Shown here: piece after piece, positions 43,649 through 52,782 of the stretch
Numbering within the stretch: the first letter of the stretch is position 1
How the letters are laid out: every line of letters starts with the position of its first letter
NCBI GenBank assembly: GCA_025057315.1
Contig: JANWXW010000160.1
Location: 1 to 64,000 of the forward strand
Direction: 5' to 3'
Length of the DNA stretch: 64,000 nucleotides
From: Myxococcota bacterium
GTDB taxonomy: Bacteria; Myxococcota_A; Polyangia; Palsa-1104; JAEUJZ01
Translations under genes and position numbers: made by a program
Notes under the pieces: model-generated
What the model was told of the DNA's origin: nothing
What the model saw: only the letters and a program-made list of their open reading frames with translations
Databases searched by the model: none

Positions 43649-44917
43649 ATGGAGGTCTTCTGCTACCCAACGGGCGTGTCCGCGGCGCTCGTCGTGTTTG
43701 CCCTCAGCTACTTTATCATCGCTGGCCAGCGGGTACCGCTTTTGCGGCTGGACCGTCCCTCGGGCGCGCTACTCGGCTGCGTCGGTATGGTGGCCCTTGG
43801 CGTGGTCCGTCCCGAGGAAGCCACGCGCGATGCCATCAACCACGACACGATCGTCCTGTTGCTCGGGATGATGATCGTTTGCGCCTATATGATGGAGGCC
43901 CGCCTGTTTCGTTTTGCGTCGTGGCTGACGCTGACCCGAGTCGGCACGCCGCGTCGCTTGCTGGTGGCGCTGGTCTTCGTCTCTGGGGGGCTGTCGGCTG
44001 TGCTGGTCAACGACGCCGTCTGTCTGATGTTCACACCGCTGGTGCTTCAGCTGGTCCGCGATGCGCGCCTGGCGCCCTTGCCCTTCGTGCTGGCGCTGGC
44101 CTTCGGGTCGAACGCCGGGTCCCTGGCCACGCCGACGGGCAACCCACAGAACATGCTCATCGGCACCCTCTCAGGCATCCACTATGCGCATTTTACCGCT
44201 GCCCTGGCTCTGCCGGCACTGCTCTCGCTGGTTGTGGTGGCGGCCCTGCTGCTGGTGCTGTTCCGTGAGCAGCTGCCCAACCGGGTGCTGCACCACGTGC
44301 ACCTGCCCCGTCCGGAGGTCCAGCCGAAGCTAGCGGTGCTGTGTCTGCTCACCCTGGCCGGCATCCTGGTCGGGTTCTTCGCCGGCCTCTCCATGGCCTG
44401 GACCGCCCTGGGCGGGGCGACGCTGCTGGTGGTGCTGGGGAGGCGGCCACCCCGACAGGTGCTGGAGCGGGTGGACTGGATTCTGCTGCTGTTTTTTTCC
44501 GGCCTCTTTGTGGTGGTCTATGGCGTGGGCAAGGCCGGCATCGGGCAGGCCATGTTTGCCGCGCTGCGGCCCCTGCTCGGCGAGGGACCGCTGGTGCAGG
44601 CGCTGGTCTTTGGGATCTTCACGGTCGTTGCCTGTCAGGTGGTTAGCAACGTCCCGTTCGTGCTGCTGGCAGCCCAGTGGATCCCCCTGATGGAGGCGCC
44701 GCGTCTTATGTGGCTGTCCACGGCGCTGTTCTCGACCCTGGCCGGCAACTTGACCATCGTCGGGTCGGTGGCCAACATGATTGTCCTGGAGGGTGCGCGG
44801 GGTGAGGTACAGGTGGGCTTCTTTCACTTTCTGCGCTATGGGGCCCTGGTCACGGGGGCAACGGTGGCGGCCGGGATGGCGGCCCTGTGGCTGGAGCACC
44901 GGCTGGGTTTGATCTGA
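43649..44917 (+). CDS. SLC13/ArsB-type anion or arsenite transporter
   Basis: 422 residues with about ten to eleven membrane segments. Features of the ion-transporter superfamily (ArsB, CitMHS, SLC13) are the two inverted halves with hairpin motifs: HDTIVLLLGMMIVCAYM, GGLSAVLVNDAVCLMFTPL, FGSNAGSLATPTGNPQNMLI and, in the second half, VVSNVPFVLLAAQWIPL and GNLTIVGSVANMIVLE. The NxxD and TPTGNPQN motifs resemble the YbiR/ArsB group. ATG 43649 (MEVFCYPTG) has GAGGTGG about 18 bases upstream; a GTG at 43610 is less likely. The substrate cannot be told. Confidence 0.82.
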   Translation: MEVFCYPTGVSAALVVFALSYFIIAGQRVPLLRLDRPSGALLGCVGMVALGVVRPEEATRDAINHDTIVLLLGMMIVCAYMMEARLFRFASWLTLTRVGTPRRLLVALVFVSGGLSAVLVNDAVCLMFTPLVLQLVRDARLAPLPFVLALAFGSNAGSLATPTGNPQNMLIGTLSGIHYAHFTAALALPALLSLVVVAALLLVLFREQLPNRVLHHVHLPRPEVQPKLAVLCLLTLAGILVGFFAGLSMAWTALGGATLLVVLGRRPPRQVLERVDWILLLFFSGLFVVVYGVGKAGIGQAMFAALRPLLGEGPLVQALVFGIFTVVACQVVSNVPFVLLAAQWIPLMEAPRLMWLSTALFSTLAGNLTIVGSVANMIVLEGARGEVQVGFFHFLRYGALVTGATVAAGMAALWLEHRLGLI

Positions 44918-44985
44918 CACCCGCCGGGTCGACCTCGCAGCCGGCTACGGTCAAGAACGGTGAGGGATGCAGCCTGGACATCCTC

Positions 44986-47745
44986 TCAGCCGGTCTCGCT
45001 GTCGGCCACCAGGCGCAGGCCAGGGGGCAGGCTGTCGCCAAACGCAAACCGCTCTTCGCGCTCTCTGCGGGGCACAACCTCGCACACTGCGCGCGCCAGG
45101 TGTTCGCCCTCCGGACCCGGCAGCAGAGCACGGAGCCAATCGCTCAGGCGTTGGCGCATGGACTCATCCAGATCGCGCACGCGGTCCCCGGAGCGCCGTC
45201 CCAGCTCAACGGCCGTCTGAGCCAGGTCGGATCGCGCCTCAGGGGGGTCCGGCAGCGGAAGCTGAAGCAGGCGCTCTAGCCAGCGGGTGGCCACCGCCGC
45301 AGGCACAACGTTGTCAACGGACCCATGGAGCGGCACCCGGCATCCCAGGCGCCCCAGGGCCCAGATGGCATGCTCGCTGCGCCGTCGCTCGAGCTGGCCC
45401 AGAGCAACCTCGCCGAGCTCGATCTTTTTCTTTACCTCCAGGCGCTCGCAGGCAGCGATGGCGCGCCACATCTCGGCTGCCTCCTGGGGGCCAGGCGGTT
45501 TGCGGTCTGCGCGGCGGTGTGCAGGCAGCAGCAGCGGCGCCACGCGCTTCCAGATCTCCTCCTGCTGGTTGCGCGATAGCCCCCCGGCGATGCGTCGCCA
45601 CAGGATCCACCATTCCAGACGGCAGGCCTCATCGCGGTCGTTGTGCAGGCCAGCGTTCCACACGCGCCAAGCTTCCTTCACGCGCCAGTCGTCCAAGGGG
45701 TAGCCGAAGCCAGGCCGCAGGCAGTAGCCGGTCAGGTTGAGCCAGCGCGCCTCGTGAGGGGCCGTGCGCCCACGGTGGCTGGCGTGCTTCTTGAGTGGCT
45801 CCCACAGCGCCCGCAACACCGTCGGAGACCATCCCTCCCGCGGGCCGAGCACACCCTGGAGCGAGCGGGGCAGGCCATTCGGTGGTGCGTCGCCCGCAAA
45901 GACGGCATCGATCTGCGCGGCGGCAGCCGCAATCAGGCCGGCGGTGGCCTCGCTCTCGATGGCTGAGGTGGACACCTCGGCCCTGCCCTCCTCGCTGGCG
46001 CGAAGGTCGAACTGCAACCGCCAGCGTTGCCCATCTTCTCCCAGTGCCCATAGCTCCAGCGTGCCAAGCTCTGTCAGCCGCGCCCGCAGGACCACGTCGA
46101 TGGGACGCTCCTGAGAGGAGCGGGCATGGCGCAGGACGGTATACAGGGGCGGCAGCTCGGTGAGCGACCCGGCGGGGAGCCGAAGGACGTCGCCAGGTCG
46201 ATCTCCCTGACGCTGTACTGACGAGAACAGGCGAAAGCGGACCGGCCGGTTGGTCCGGAGCTGAAAGATGCGTCCTGTCAGGTCCACCTCGGTGCCCTCT
46301 TCTAGGCCGCGAGGCGTAAGGCACACGTAGGTGGCATCTGCTCCATCGGTCGGACCGGCCTCTACCTCGACATAGTAGGCCCGCGCCGCCCCGCCGCTGA
46401 TGCGTAGGCCCTCGCCGCGGCGACTGAGCGCATAGTAGGCCGCGCCGCGAGCCACCGCCAGGTCGGGTGCCTCGTTGGTGAGCACCTTGGGCCGGTGCCC
46501 GAGCCAACCCTCCAGCACCTCCAGGATGCGCGCCCGCAGGGCAGCGGCGCGCAGCACACCGCCGTTGAACAGCACACAGGTAGGCCGCGCCCCTTGCTGG
46601 CGCAAAAACGCCCCCATGTAGCGTGTAATGGCAGGATCCGGGGCGTAGGGCAGGCCAATCTCCTGCAGGCCGAGGCGCACACGCTGCGGCTCCTCATCCT
46701 GACGCACGCGAGGGAAAAAGCCCTCGAGCAACACCTCCTCCACGTCTGCGCGGCGCAATGCGACCTGCACCCCGCCGCCGATCAGCCGGGCGCCACGGCC
46801 AGCCACATGCACGGTATATTCTTCGGGAGGTGAATCGCCCAACATGATCTCTTTGGCCTGGCGGCAGGCCTGCACCAGTGCCTGAAAGGCGTGCGGTGGC
46901 AAAGCCGGGCCTCCTAGGCTTCGCTCCAGGCGGCGTGCGAGGGCCAAATCCATGTTGTCCCCCCCGAGCAGCAGGTGGTCCCCGACGGCGGTGCGCTGGA
47001 AGGTGATGCGCCCAGCACGCTTTCCGACCTCGATCAGCGTAAAGTCTGTGGTACCGCCACCGATGTCACAGACAAAGATGACGTCGCCCGCCTCGACCTC
47101 CTCAGCATAGCGAGCGTGATCGGCCAGCCAGCTGTAGAAGGCTGCCTGGGGCTCCTCCAAGAGCGTCAGCCGCTCCATGGGCAAGCCGGCCCGGCGTGCC
47201 GCCTCGACGGTCAGCTCGCGGGCCACCTCATCGAATGAAGCGGGGACGGTCAGGACCACCTCGGCCTCGGACAGGGGCGTCCCGATCACGTACCCAAAGG
47301 CCGCCGCCAGGTGCTCCAGGTAGCGGGCTGACACGGTGACCGGAGACAGGCGCGGCACATCGGCCATGCCGCCCCAAGGCAGGATATCGGCCAGGCGGTC
47401 CACCCTGGGGTGGCACAGCCAGCTCTTGGCCGAGCTGACGCTTCTGCCGGGCACCAGCTGGGCCTGGGTGCGGGCCAGCATGCCCACAATGTACGAGGGG
47501 GTCGTCTGGCCGCTCCAGGGCAGGCGGGTGCTACCCTCCGGCAGCTCATGCTCGGCCGGGATGTGGTGCAGCGATGGCAGCGTGGGGGCCTCGCCGATTT
47601 GGCCCGGCGCCACCAGCTGGGGGATGGCCAGGCACACCAGCTCGCGCACCGGCTGTGCGGTGTCGATATACGCCAGCGCGGAGTTCGTCGTGCCTAGATC
47701 GATTCCGACGACATATCGACTGCGGCCGGCCAGCCGGTCGCTCAT
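44986..47745 (-). CDS. Hsp70-like protein with C-terminal DUF3731-type extension
   Basis: 919 residues. Residues 10-400 are an actin-like ATPase: GIDLGTTNSALAY, VLTVPASFDEVARELT, TLLEEPQAAFY, VCDIGGGTTDFTLIEV, and FNGGVLRAAALRARILEVL. A beta domain (residues 430-600) replaces the classical substrate domain. The last 300 residues are helical and match the DUF3731 tail of such proteins (RSLQGVLGPREGWSPTVLRALW; RRIAGGLSRNQQEEIWKRV). It follows a second Hsp70 by 3 bases in a DUF2760-Hsp70-Hsp70 group found in several Proteobacteria. No DnaJ or GrpE lies nearby; the role is unknown. Confidence 0.83.
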   Translation of the reverse strand: MSDRLAGRSRYVVGIDLGTTNSALAYIDTAQPVRELVCLAIPQLVAPGQIGEAPTLPSLHHIPAEHELPEGSTRLPWSGQTTPSYIVGMLARTQAQLVPGRSVSSAKSWLCHPRVDRLADILPWGGMADVPRLSPVTVSARYLEHLAAAFGYVIGTPLSEAEVVLTVPASFDEVARELTVEAARRAGLPMERLTLLEEPQAAFYSWLADHARYAEEVEAGDVIFVCDIGGGTTDFTLIEVGKRAGRITFQRTAVGDHLLLGGDNMDLALARRLERSLGGPALPPHAFQALVQACRQAKEIMLGDSPPEEYTVHVAGRGARLIGGGVQVALRRADVEEVLLEGFFPRVRQDEEPQRVRLGLQEIGLPYAPDPAITRYMGAFLRQQGARPTCVLFNGGVLRAAALRARILEVLEGWLGHRPKVLTNEAPDLAVARGAAYYALSRRGEGLRISGGAARAYYVEVEAGPTDGADATYVCLTPRGLEEGTEVDLTGRIFQLRTNRPVRFRLFSSVQRQGDRPGDVLRLPAGSLTELPPLYTVLRHARSSQERPIDVVLRARLTELGTLELWALGEDGQRWRLQFDLRASEEGRAEVSTSAIESEATAGLIAAAAAQIDAVFAGDAPPNGLPRSLQGVLGPREGWSPTVLRALWEPLKKHASHRGRTAPHEARWLNLTGYCLRPGFGYPLDDWRVKEAWRVWNAGLHNDRDEACRLEWWILWRRIAGGLSRNQQEEIWKRVAPLLLPAHRRADRKPPGPQEAAEMWRAIAACERLEVKKKIELGEVALGQLERRRSEHAIWALGRLGCRVPLHGSVDNVVPAAVATRWLERLLQLPLPDPPEARSDLAQTAVELGRRSGDRVRDLDESMRQRLSDWLRALLPGPEGEHLARAVCEVVPRREREERFAFGDSLPPGLRLVADSETG

Positions 47746-47748
47746 GGT

Positions 47749-49605
47749 TCAGGCCAGGCCCTCTGCGCGGGCCGCCTCTTCACCAGAGGGACGGCGCTCG
47801 CGGACGTCGTACTCCAGCTTCCAGCGCTGCTGCCCATCGCGGGCCACGCAGAACAGCTCGAGCACGCCAACCTCACTCAGGTGGCTGTGCAGGCGGACCG
47901 GAACCAACGTGCCGACACGCGCCTCGCCCTCTGCCGCTGGCAGCGTGGTATGCACGGGCGCCAGTTCCTCCAGGCCGCTGTCAACAGTCACCTCGTCGAT
48001 GACATCACCCACCTGGTCGCCGCGGCGCACGGACGAGGCAAGGAAGCGGAACTCGACCGGCTCGCCCACGATGAGACCCAGCTCCTGGCCGGGCACCTCC
48101 AAGCTGGTCCCCTCCTCCATGCCGCGCGGCGCCACGCACAGCGCCCGCAGCGGTGGGGACAGCCCCGGCACCGCTGGCATCGAAGCCTCCACACCGATGT
48201 AGTAGGCGCGCGCCGTGCCACCGCGGATTCGCAGGCCCCGGCCGCGCCGCACGATGCCATAGTGGGCGGCGCCCTGGGCCACCGCCAGATCGAGATCGTT
48301 TCCCCTTAGAACTCGTGGGGCAGCACCCCACGAGGAGAGCACCTCCACGATGCGCCGCTGGAGCGGGAGCGCCTTCATGACCCCGCCGTTGAACAGAACG
48401 CTGGTGGGCAGCCTGTGGTCGCCGACGAACTTGGCCAGATGACGGGTGACCGCCGCATCGGCGGCAAAGGGCAAGCCCATCTCGTGGAGCCCGGCGCGGC
48501 GCTGGGCGCGCGGCCGCTCGCCGACCGGCACGATCGGGAAAAAACCCTCCACGAGCAACGACTCTACATCGGCACGACTGAGCTCGGTCTTCAGTGAGCC
48601 GCCGATGACCTTGCTGCCCCGCCCCAGCACGACCACCGGGGCTGCTGCCAAGTCCGCAGCGGACAGCAGCGCCTCCTTGGCCTGCCGGCAACTGTGCACC
48701 AGGGCCCGCCGTTGCCACGCATCCAGCCGGTGGCCCTGCTGTTCCAGCTGGCGTAGGAGCATGACGCCCAGGGCCAGGTCCATGTTGTCGCCGCCAAGCA
48801 GGATATGGTCACCGACGGCAATTCGCTCCAGCTGCAGCTCGCCGTCGCGATCAGCGACGGCAATAAGGGAGAAGTCGGTGGTGCCACCGCCGATATCACA
48901 GACCAGCACCACATCCCCCACCCGGAGCAGGTCGCGCCATGTGGCCTGATGCCGGCCCAGCCAAGCATAAAAAGCCGCCTGGGGCTCCTCCAAGAGCGTC
49001 AGCCGCTCCACCGGAAAGCCAGCCTTCTGGGCAGCTCGCACGGTCAGCTCGCGCGCGACCGCATCGAAGGAGGCAGGTACTGTCAACAGGACCTCCTGCC
49101 GGTGCAGGCGAAGCGCCTCGTCCCCGCGAGCGACCTCGTGATCCCAGGCATCGCGCAGGTGGGCCAGGTAGCGCGCCGAGGCCTCGACGGGGCTCAGGCG
49201 GGGTACGTCCTGCGGCGGAGCGCCGCCCGGCACAAAAGGCAAGATGTCCCCCGTGCGGTCAGCGCCAGCAAAGCATAGCCAGCTCTTGGCCGACGAGACC
49301 AGCCGCGAGGGCACTTGCACGCCGTGCTGGCGCGCGAATTCACCGACGACAAAGCTGCGCGCGGAGGCCCACGGCAGATCCAGCGCTCCCGCGGCAAACT
49401 CGCCCTCGGCTGACAGATACAAAAATGAGGGCAGCACGGGCCGCGGCTCCACCTGACCCGGCGCCACCACCTGGGGGATGGCCAGCATCTGCGGCTCGGC
49501 AAGGGTTGGCTCATCGGGGTCAAGGGTCAGGGTATCGACATAGGCCAAGGCGCAGTTGGTGGTGCCCAGGTCGATGCCAATGACGTAGCGGCTGCGCTCG
49601 CTCAT
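47749..49605 (-). CDS. Hsp70-like protein (first of a pair)
   Basis: 618 residues, about the length of DnaK, and clearly paralogous to the next gene: GIDLGTTNCALAYVD at the start, LLTVPASFDAVARELTVRAA, RLTLLEEPQAAFY, VCDIGGGTTDFSLIAV, GGDNMDLALGVML and SVLFNGGVMKALPLQ. The C-terminus has a beta domain but no typical helical lid or EEVD end. Its ATG overlaps the stop of the DUF2760 gene by 4 bases. The pair probably form a complex (inference from co-occurrence). Confidence 0.85.
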   Translation of the reverse strand: MSERSRYVIGIDLGTTNCALAYVDTLTLDPDEPTLAEPQMLAIPQVVAPGQVEPRPVLPSFLYLSAEGEFAAGALDLPWASARSFVVGEFARQHGVQVPSRLVSSAKSWLCFAGADRTGDILPFVPGGAPPQDVPRLSPVEASARYLAHLRDAWDHEVARGDEALRLHRQEVLLTVPASFDAVARELTVRAAQKAGFPVERLTLLEEPQAAFYAWLGRHQATWRDLLRVGDVVLVCDIGGGTTDFSLIAVADRDGELQLERIAVGDHILLGGDNMDLALGVMLLRQLEQQGHRLDAWQRRALVHSCRQAKEALLSAADLAAAPVVVLGRGSKVIGGSLKTELSRADVESLLVEGFFPIVPVGERPRAQRRAGLHEMGLPFAADAAVTRHLAKFVGDHRLPTSVLFNGGVMKALPLQRRIVEVLSSWGAAPRVLRGNDLDLAVAQGAAHYGIVRRGRGLRIRGGTARAYYIGVEASMPAVPGLSPPLRALCVAPRGMEEGTSLEVPGQELGLIVGEPVEFRFLASSVRRGDQVGDVIDEVTVDSGLEELAPVHTTLPAAEGEARVGTLVPVRLHSHLSEVGVLELFCVARDGQQRWKLEYDVRERRPSGEEAARAEGLA

Positions 49606-50246
49606 CCGCCCAGTTCGACCTCCGCGGGCGCGATGACCAGCGGGTCATGGCTCGGAGGCAGGTCGGGAAGGCGCACTCGCTGGACACGCCAGCCGTGGTG
49701 CCGCAGGGTGCCGTGGAAGGGCGGCTTGCCCTGGATGTTGCCGATAAGACGCACCGCAGAGGGGTCATAGCCCTCGTCGATCCGAACCGCAGCCTCGTCC
49801 GGCTCCGGCCGGATGGGAACGACCTCCAGGTGCTCTAGCAGCGCCTTGCGGCAGCCGCGATGGATGTCGCGTGCCGCAGCGCCGATCTGTGCGTCGGTGT
49901 AGCCAGCCACCTCTTCCATCAAGAAGTCGACCAGGCGCCCCTCGCGCTGCAGCAGAGCCAATACCTGAACCGCACCCCGGTGCCGCAGCTCCTCAGCGCT
50001 CGGAGCCGCCGGTACTTCCACCGCTGCCTCCGCTCCTGCTTCCACCGCTGCCTCCGCTCCTGCTTCCACCGCTGCCTCCGCTCCTGCTTCCACCGCTGCC
50101 TCCGCTCCTGCTTCCACCGGCGCTCCCTCCTCGAGCTGGGGCGGAGCAGGAGCCGGCGGCGGCACAAGGGCCAACGCGTCCTTGGGGAGTCGGTAGTAGA
50201 GGAGCACTGCGAGGAAGCAGCGCAGTGCCAGAAGGAAACGGTTCAT
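49602..50246 (-). CDS. DUF2760 protein with an 8-residue repeat
   Basis: 214 residues. A membrane-like N-terminal segment (LLALRCFLAVLLYYRL), a linker with the octapeptide VEAGAEAA four times, and a C-terminal DUF2760 domain (GAVQVLALLQREGRLVDFLMEE, AQIGAAARDIHRGCRKALLEHL, YDPSAVRLIGNIQGKPPFHGTLRHHGW). This family is consistently encoded ahead of the Hsp70 pair. It could be a membrane anchor or substrate adaptor for them. It follows the unknown gene 50277-50861 after 30 bases. Confidence 0.82.
   Translation of the reverse strand: MNRFLLALRCFLAVLLYYRLPKDALALVPPPAPAPPQLEEGAPVEAGAEAAVEAGAEAAVEAGAEAAVEAGAEAAVEVPAAPSAEELRHRGAVQVLALLQREGRLVDFLMEEVAGYTDAQIGAAARDIHRGCRKALLEHLEVVPIRPEPDEAAVRIDEGYDPSAVRLIGNIQGKPPFHGTLRHHGWRVQRVRLPDLPPSHDPLVIAPAEVELGG
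50015..50119. repeat. 24-bp tandem repeat, four copies plus part, inside the DUF2760 gene
   Basis: Units start at 50015, 50039, 50063 and 50087 (CTTCCACCGCTGCCTCCGCT plus four bases), identical as read, with a 9-base partial copy at 50111. They encode four VEAGAEAA octapeptides; unit length is a multiple of three, so copy number can change without breaking the frame. Confidence 0.9.
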
Positions 50247-50276
50247 GTTCGGGGTCCTGTTTGAGCCGACGGTGCG

Positions 50277-50861
50277 CTAGCTACGCTTCTTGCTATCCTC
50301 GGCATGACGGCGTTGGAGATATTCCGCGATCTGCTCTGGCCGCCGCAGCCGGTTCTGCACCTGGGCCTCGGTGATGTTGTAATTGGTCTGGAAGTCGAGG
50401 CAGTCCTCGTATAGTTGATCCAGCGCCTCTGTGTCGTCGACGTACTGTCTGGGTCGCTTGCCCTTCAGGGTCAGCCGGGAGAAGGCCGGTAGCCGTCCGT
50501 TGAGCCAGCTCCACAGCTCGGGCCCCAGGTAGGAGCGAAACACATCTATATCCCTGTCGAGGGCCCCGTAAATCTCGGCGAATCGCTCCCGGAACGCATG
50601 GCTCCCCTCCCCACCGCGAAGCACGACCTGCTCGAAGGCAATGCGCACCAAAAACACGCTGTCAATGAAACGCTCGATGCCATTGCCCTCCTGGTGGTGG
50701 TTCAGCGTGTAGATGACGACGCCAGCGGCCAGTTCGCGCGCCTCCCGTTCCAGGTCTTGGTTGGACACTGCCTCTTGCAGAGCTTTGACGTCGAAGGGAA
50801 GCGAGATCAGATACTCGCAGGCCCTGCTGAGAAACTCGCGGCCTACCTCCTTGGCAACCAT
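50277..50861 (-). CDS. Uncharacterised helical protein upstream of the DUF2760/Hsp70 group
   Basis: 194 residues from ATG 50861, preceded by GAGGAA (tgaggaagcc). A TTG at 50897 is less likely. All-helical text, e.g. FLSRACEYLISLPFDVKALQ, GIERFIDSVFLVRIAFEQVV and LDQLYEDCLDFQTNYNITEAQ. It has no membrane segment and no recognised family. It lies between the PqqD/HlyD-like gene and DUF2760 with gaps of 97 and 30 bases and may be transcribed with the Hsp70 genes. Confidence 0.6.
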   Translation of the reverse strand: MVAKEVGREFLSRACEYLISLPFDVKALQEAVSNQDLEREARELAAGVVIYTLNHHQEGNGIERFIDSVFLVRIAFEQVVLRGGEGSHAFRERFAEIYGALDRDIDVFRSYLGPELWSWLNGRLPAFSRLTLKGKRPRQYVDDTEALDQLYEDCLDFQTNYNITEAQVQNRLRRPEQIAEYLQRRHAEDSKKRS

Positions 50862-50958
50862 GGCTTCCTCATACCCGATCGAGGTAGCACATTTCAAGCC
50901 AGGGGAGAGGCTCGCCGGTGGGTCAGGGTGGGGCTTCCCCTGCCCTGAGGGGGACCGC

Positions 50959-52782
50959 TCAGTAGGCCGGCCTGATCAGTTGCCCCTCCTGCAGTTCCCC
51001 GGCGTGGCTGACAATGACCTCTTCGCCGCTGTGGAGACCTGTCACCAGCACGTCACCGCCCTGGCGGTCCACCACCCTCACTTTCCGTCGAGTGGCACGG
51101 CCTTGGCTTACCACGAACACGGAGTCGCCTTCCACCACCGCGGAAGCGGGCAGGGTCTCCACTCCGCTCAGCCGTCCGCGCACCAGCCGCAGGGAGTCGC
51201 CTGGCTTGATGCCCGGCTGGTCGGGCAGCTCCAGTTGCACCAGCACCTCCCCTGCCTGCGGCTGGAGCAGGGCGATGCGCGCAGCGATAGGGCCTGAGGG
51301 CGCCTCCAGCTGCACCTCGTCGCCGACCTTCATGTCCTGCGCCTCTGTGGTTGGCAGGAGCACCTCGGCGCTCAGATGGCGGTCGGTGATCTCTAGGATC
51401 TCGCTGCCTGGCGAAACCAGGTCGCCCGCGTGCGCCATCACCCGCGTCACCGTGCCGGATCGCGTGGCGACAATCTGTGCCTTCTTCATCGCCGCCTCTG
51501 CGGCCGCCAGCCGTTCCTGCTTCTCGGCGACTTTGGTCTGTGCCTCCCGCGCTGCAGCGTCGTCACCCTTTTCGCTGGCGACCTGGCGGCGCCGTTCATA
51601 ATAGGCGAGCCGCTCTCGCAACTCTGTGATTTCTTTTTGGAATTTTGCATGGCTCTGGAGCACTGCCAGCGACATCCCCGCGCTGACCTCTGCGCCCTCG
51701 CTCACCACGCTGGCGAGCACGCCCCCCGCCTCCATGCGCAGCACGTAAGGCTGCGCCTGTTTCACCACCGCCGAGGCACCTAGGGGGCGCATGATCTCGT
51801 GAGGCTGGGCCCGCTTGACCTGGACGGTCAGGGCTGGCGGCCGATGCAACCCAAACAACAAGTAGGCCACCAGGGCCAAGGCGATGAGCAGGACGAACAG
51901 CGCCAACCAGCGGCCCGCCCTGCTAGGCTCGGCCAGCTTGTCGAGATCCTCCTCGGTGGCTGCCGGAGCAGCCGGCGGATGCGAGGCCGCCTCGGCCGCC
52001 GGTGGGGCCACCCAGGCCCGTTCCTCCGTGGTCAACTCCCCGGTGGCTGCCTCGGGTATAGCCCGCTCGCGCTCGCTGCCGGGGGCCGGCTCGCTCGGTC
52101 CGGAAGCGGACAGGGGTTGCTGCTCGGCCGGCGTCACCGGCGCCGCACTGGCCGGCGGCAAGGTCACCCGCGCCACCTCGGGCTCCGTCTGCACCTGCGG
52201 CAGCGGGGCGGTCGGTCGCTCGCTGAGGCCCAGGGAGGCAGTCTCCCCCCCAGGCGGCTCGACCGGCGCCACCACGGTGGGCATGAGCAAGGTCGAGCGG
52301 CGGGGTTCAGGGGTTGGCGCCTCCTCCGGAGCGGGCACCAGGGGAAGGCCCATCACGTCGTCTGCGGCCACCGTCGTGCTCTGGACTGGCAGAGACGGCG
52401 GCGCTGGATGCGGCTCGACCGGCACGGACTCGGCCGGCGGCGAGGGAGCAGGCGGCTCCGGCGACGGAGCAGGGGGGGGCGGCGGCGCAGGCAGCGGGAG
52501 CTCAGCCCCCAGCAGGTCGCACAGGCCCAGCTGGCCCAGACGTTGTGCATAGACCTGGAGGTCCTCGGCCGTTGTCTCCAGCCCCAGGTGCTCGCCCGCC
52601 CACTCGGCCAGTTCCTGGAAGGAACGGTGACCATCGAGACGCTCGGCCACCAGCCACTCGAAATCATAAAGACGCAAGCTGCCACCGGTGCGCGGGTCGC
52701 TCACGTCGTAGTACAGGACGCCGTCGCTGTCCTGGAAGGTCGTGACCTGCAGGTCCTGCCGCAGCCTGGGTGCCGCTGCCAT
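50959..52782 (-). CDS. PqqD-like/HlyD-type membrane fusion protein hybrid
   Basis: 607 residues. Residues 1-95 resemble a PqqD-type winged helix (GSLRLYDFEWLVAERLDGHRSF, LAEWAGEHLGLETTAEDL, QRLGQLGLCDLL). Residues 96-285 are Pro/Glu-rich linker. Residues 290-315 form one membrane helix (WLALFVLLIALALVAYLLFG). Residues 320-607 are a periplasmic adaptor: lipoyl half (VLRMEAGGVLASVVSEGAEV), coiled coil of about 70 residues (TELRERLAYYERRRQVASEK), second lipoyl half (IVATRSGTVTRVMAHAGDLV), then barrel. No ABC or RND partner is adjacent. Its ATG overlaps the mglA stop by one base, so it belongs to the mglBA operon. PqqD-like domains bind peptides in RiPP systems (family knowledge). Confidence 0.7.
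   Translation of the reverse strand: MAAAPRLRQDLQVTTFQDSDGVLYYDVSDPRTGGSLRLYDFEWLVAERLDGHRSFQELAEWAGEHLGLETTAEDLQVYAQRLGQLGLCDLLGAELPLPAPPPPPAPSPEPPAPSPPAESVPVEPHPAPPSLPVQSTTVAADDVMGLPLVPAPEEAPTPEPRRSTLLMPTVVAPVEPPGGETASLGLSERPTAPLPQVQTEPEVARVTLPPASAAPVTPAEQQPLSASGPSEPAPGSERERAIPEAATGELTTEERAWVAPPAAEAASHPPAAPAATEEDLDKLAEPSRAGRWLALFVLLIALALVAYLLFGLHRPPALTVQVKRAQPHEIMRPLGASAVVKQAQPYVLRMEAGGVLASVVSEGAEVSAGMSLAVLQSHAKFQKEITELRERLAYYERRRQVASEKGDDAAAREAQTKVAEKQERLAAAEAAMKKAQIVATRSGTVTRVMAHAGDLVSPGSEILEITDRHLSAEVLLPTTEAQDMKVGDEVQLEAPSGPIAARIALLQPQAGEVLVQLELPDQPGIKPGDSLRLVRGRLSGVETLPASAVVEGDSVFVVSQGRATRRKVRVVDRQGGDVLVTGLHSGEEVIVSHAGELQEGQLIRPAY

Noticed and set aside
50015..50119. CRISPR-like array
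   Set aside because: Units are contiguous without spacers and are in frame inside a gene.
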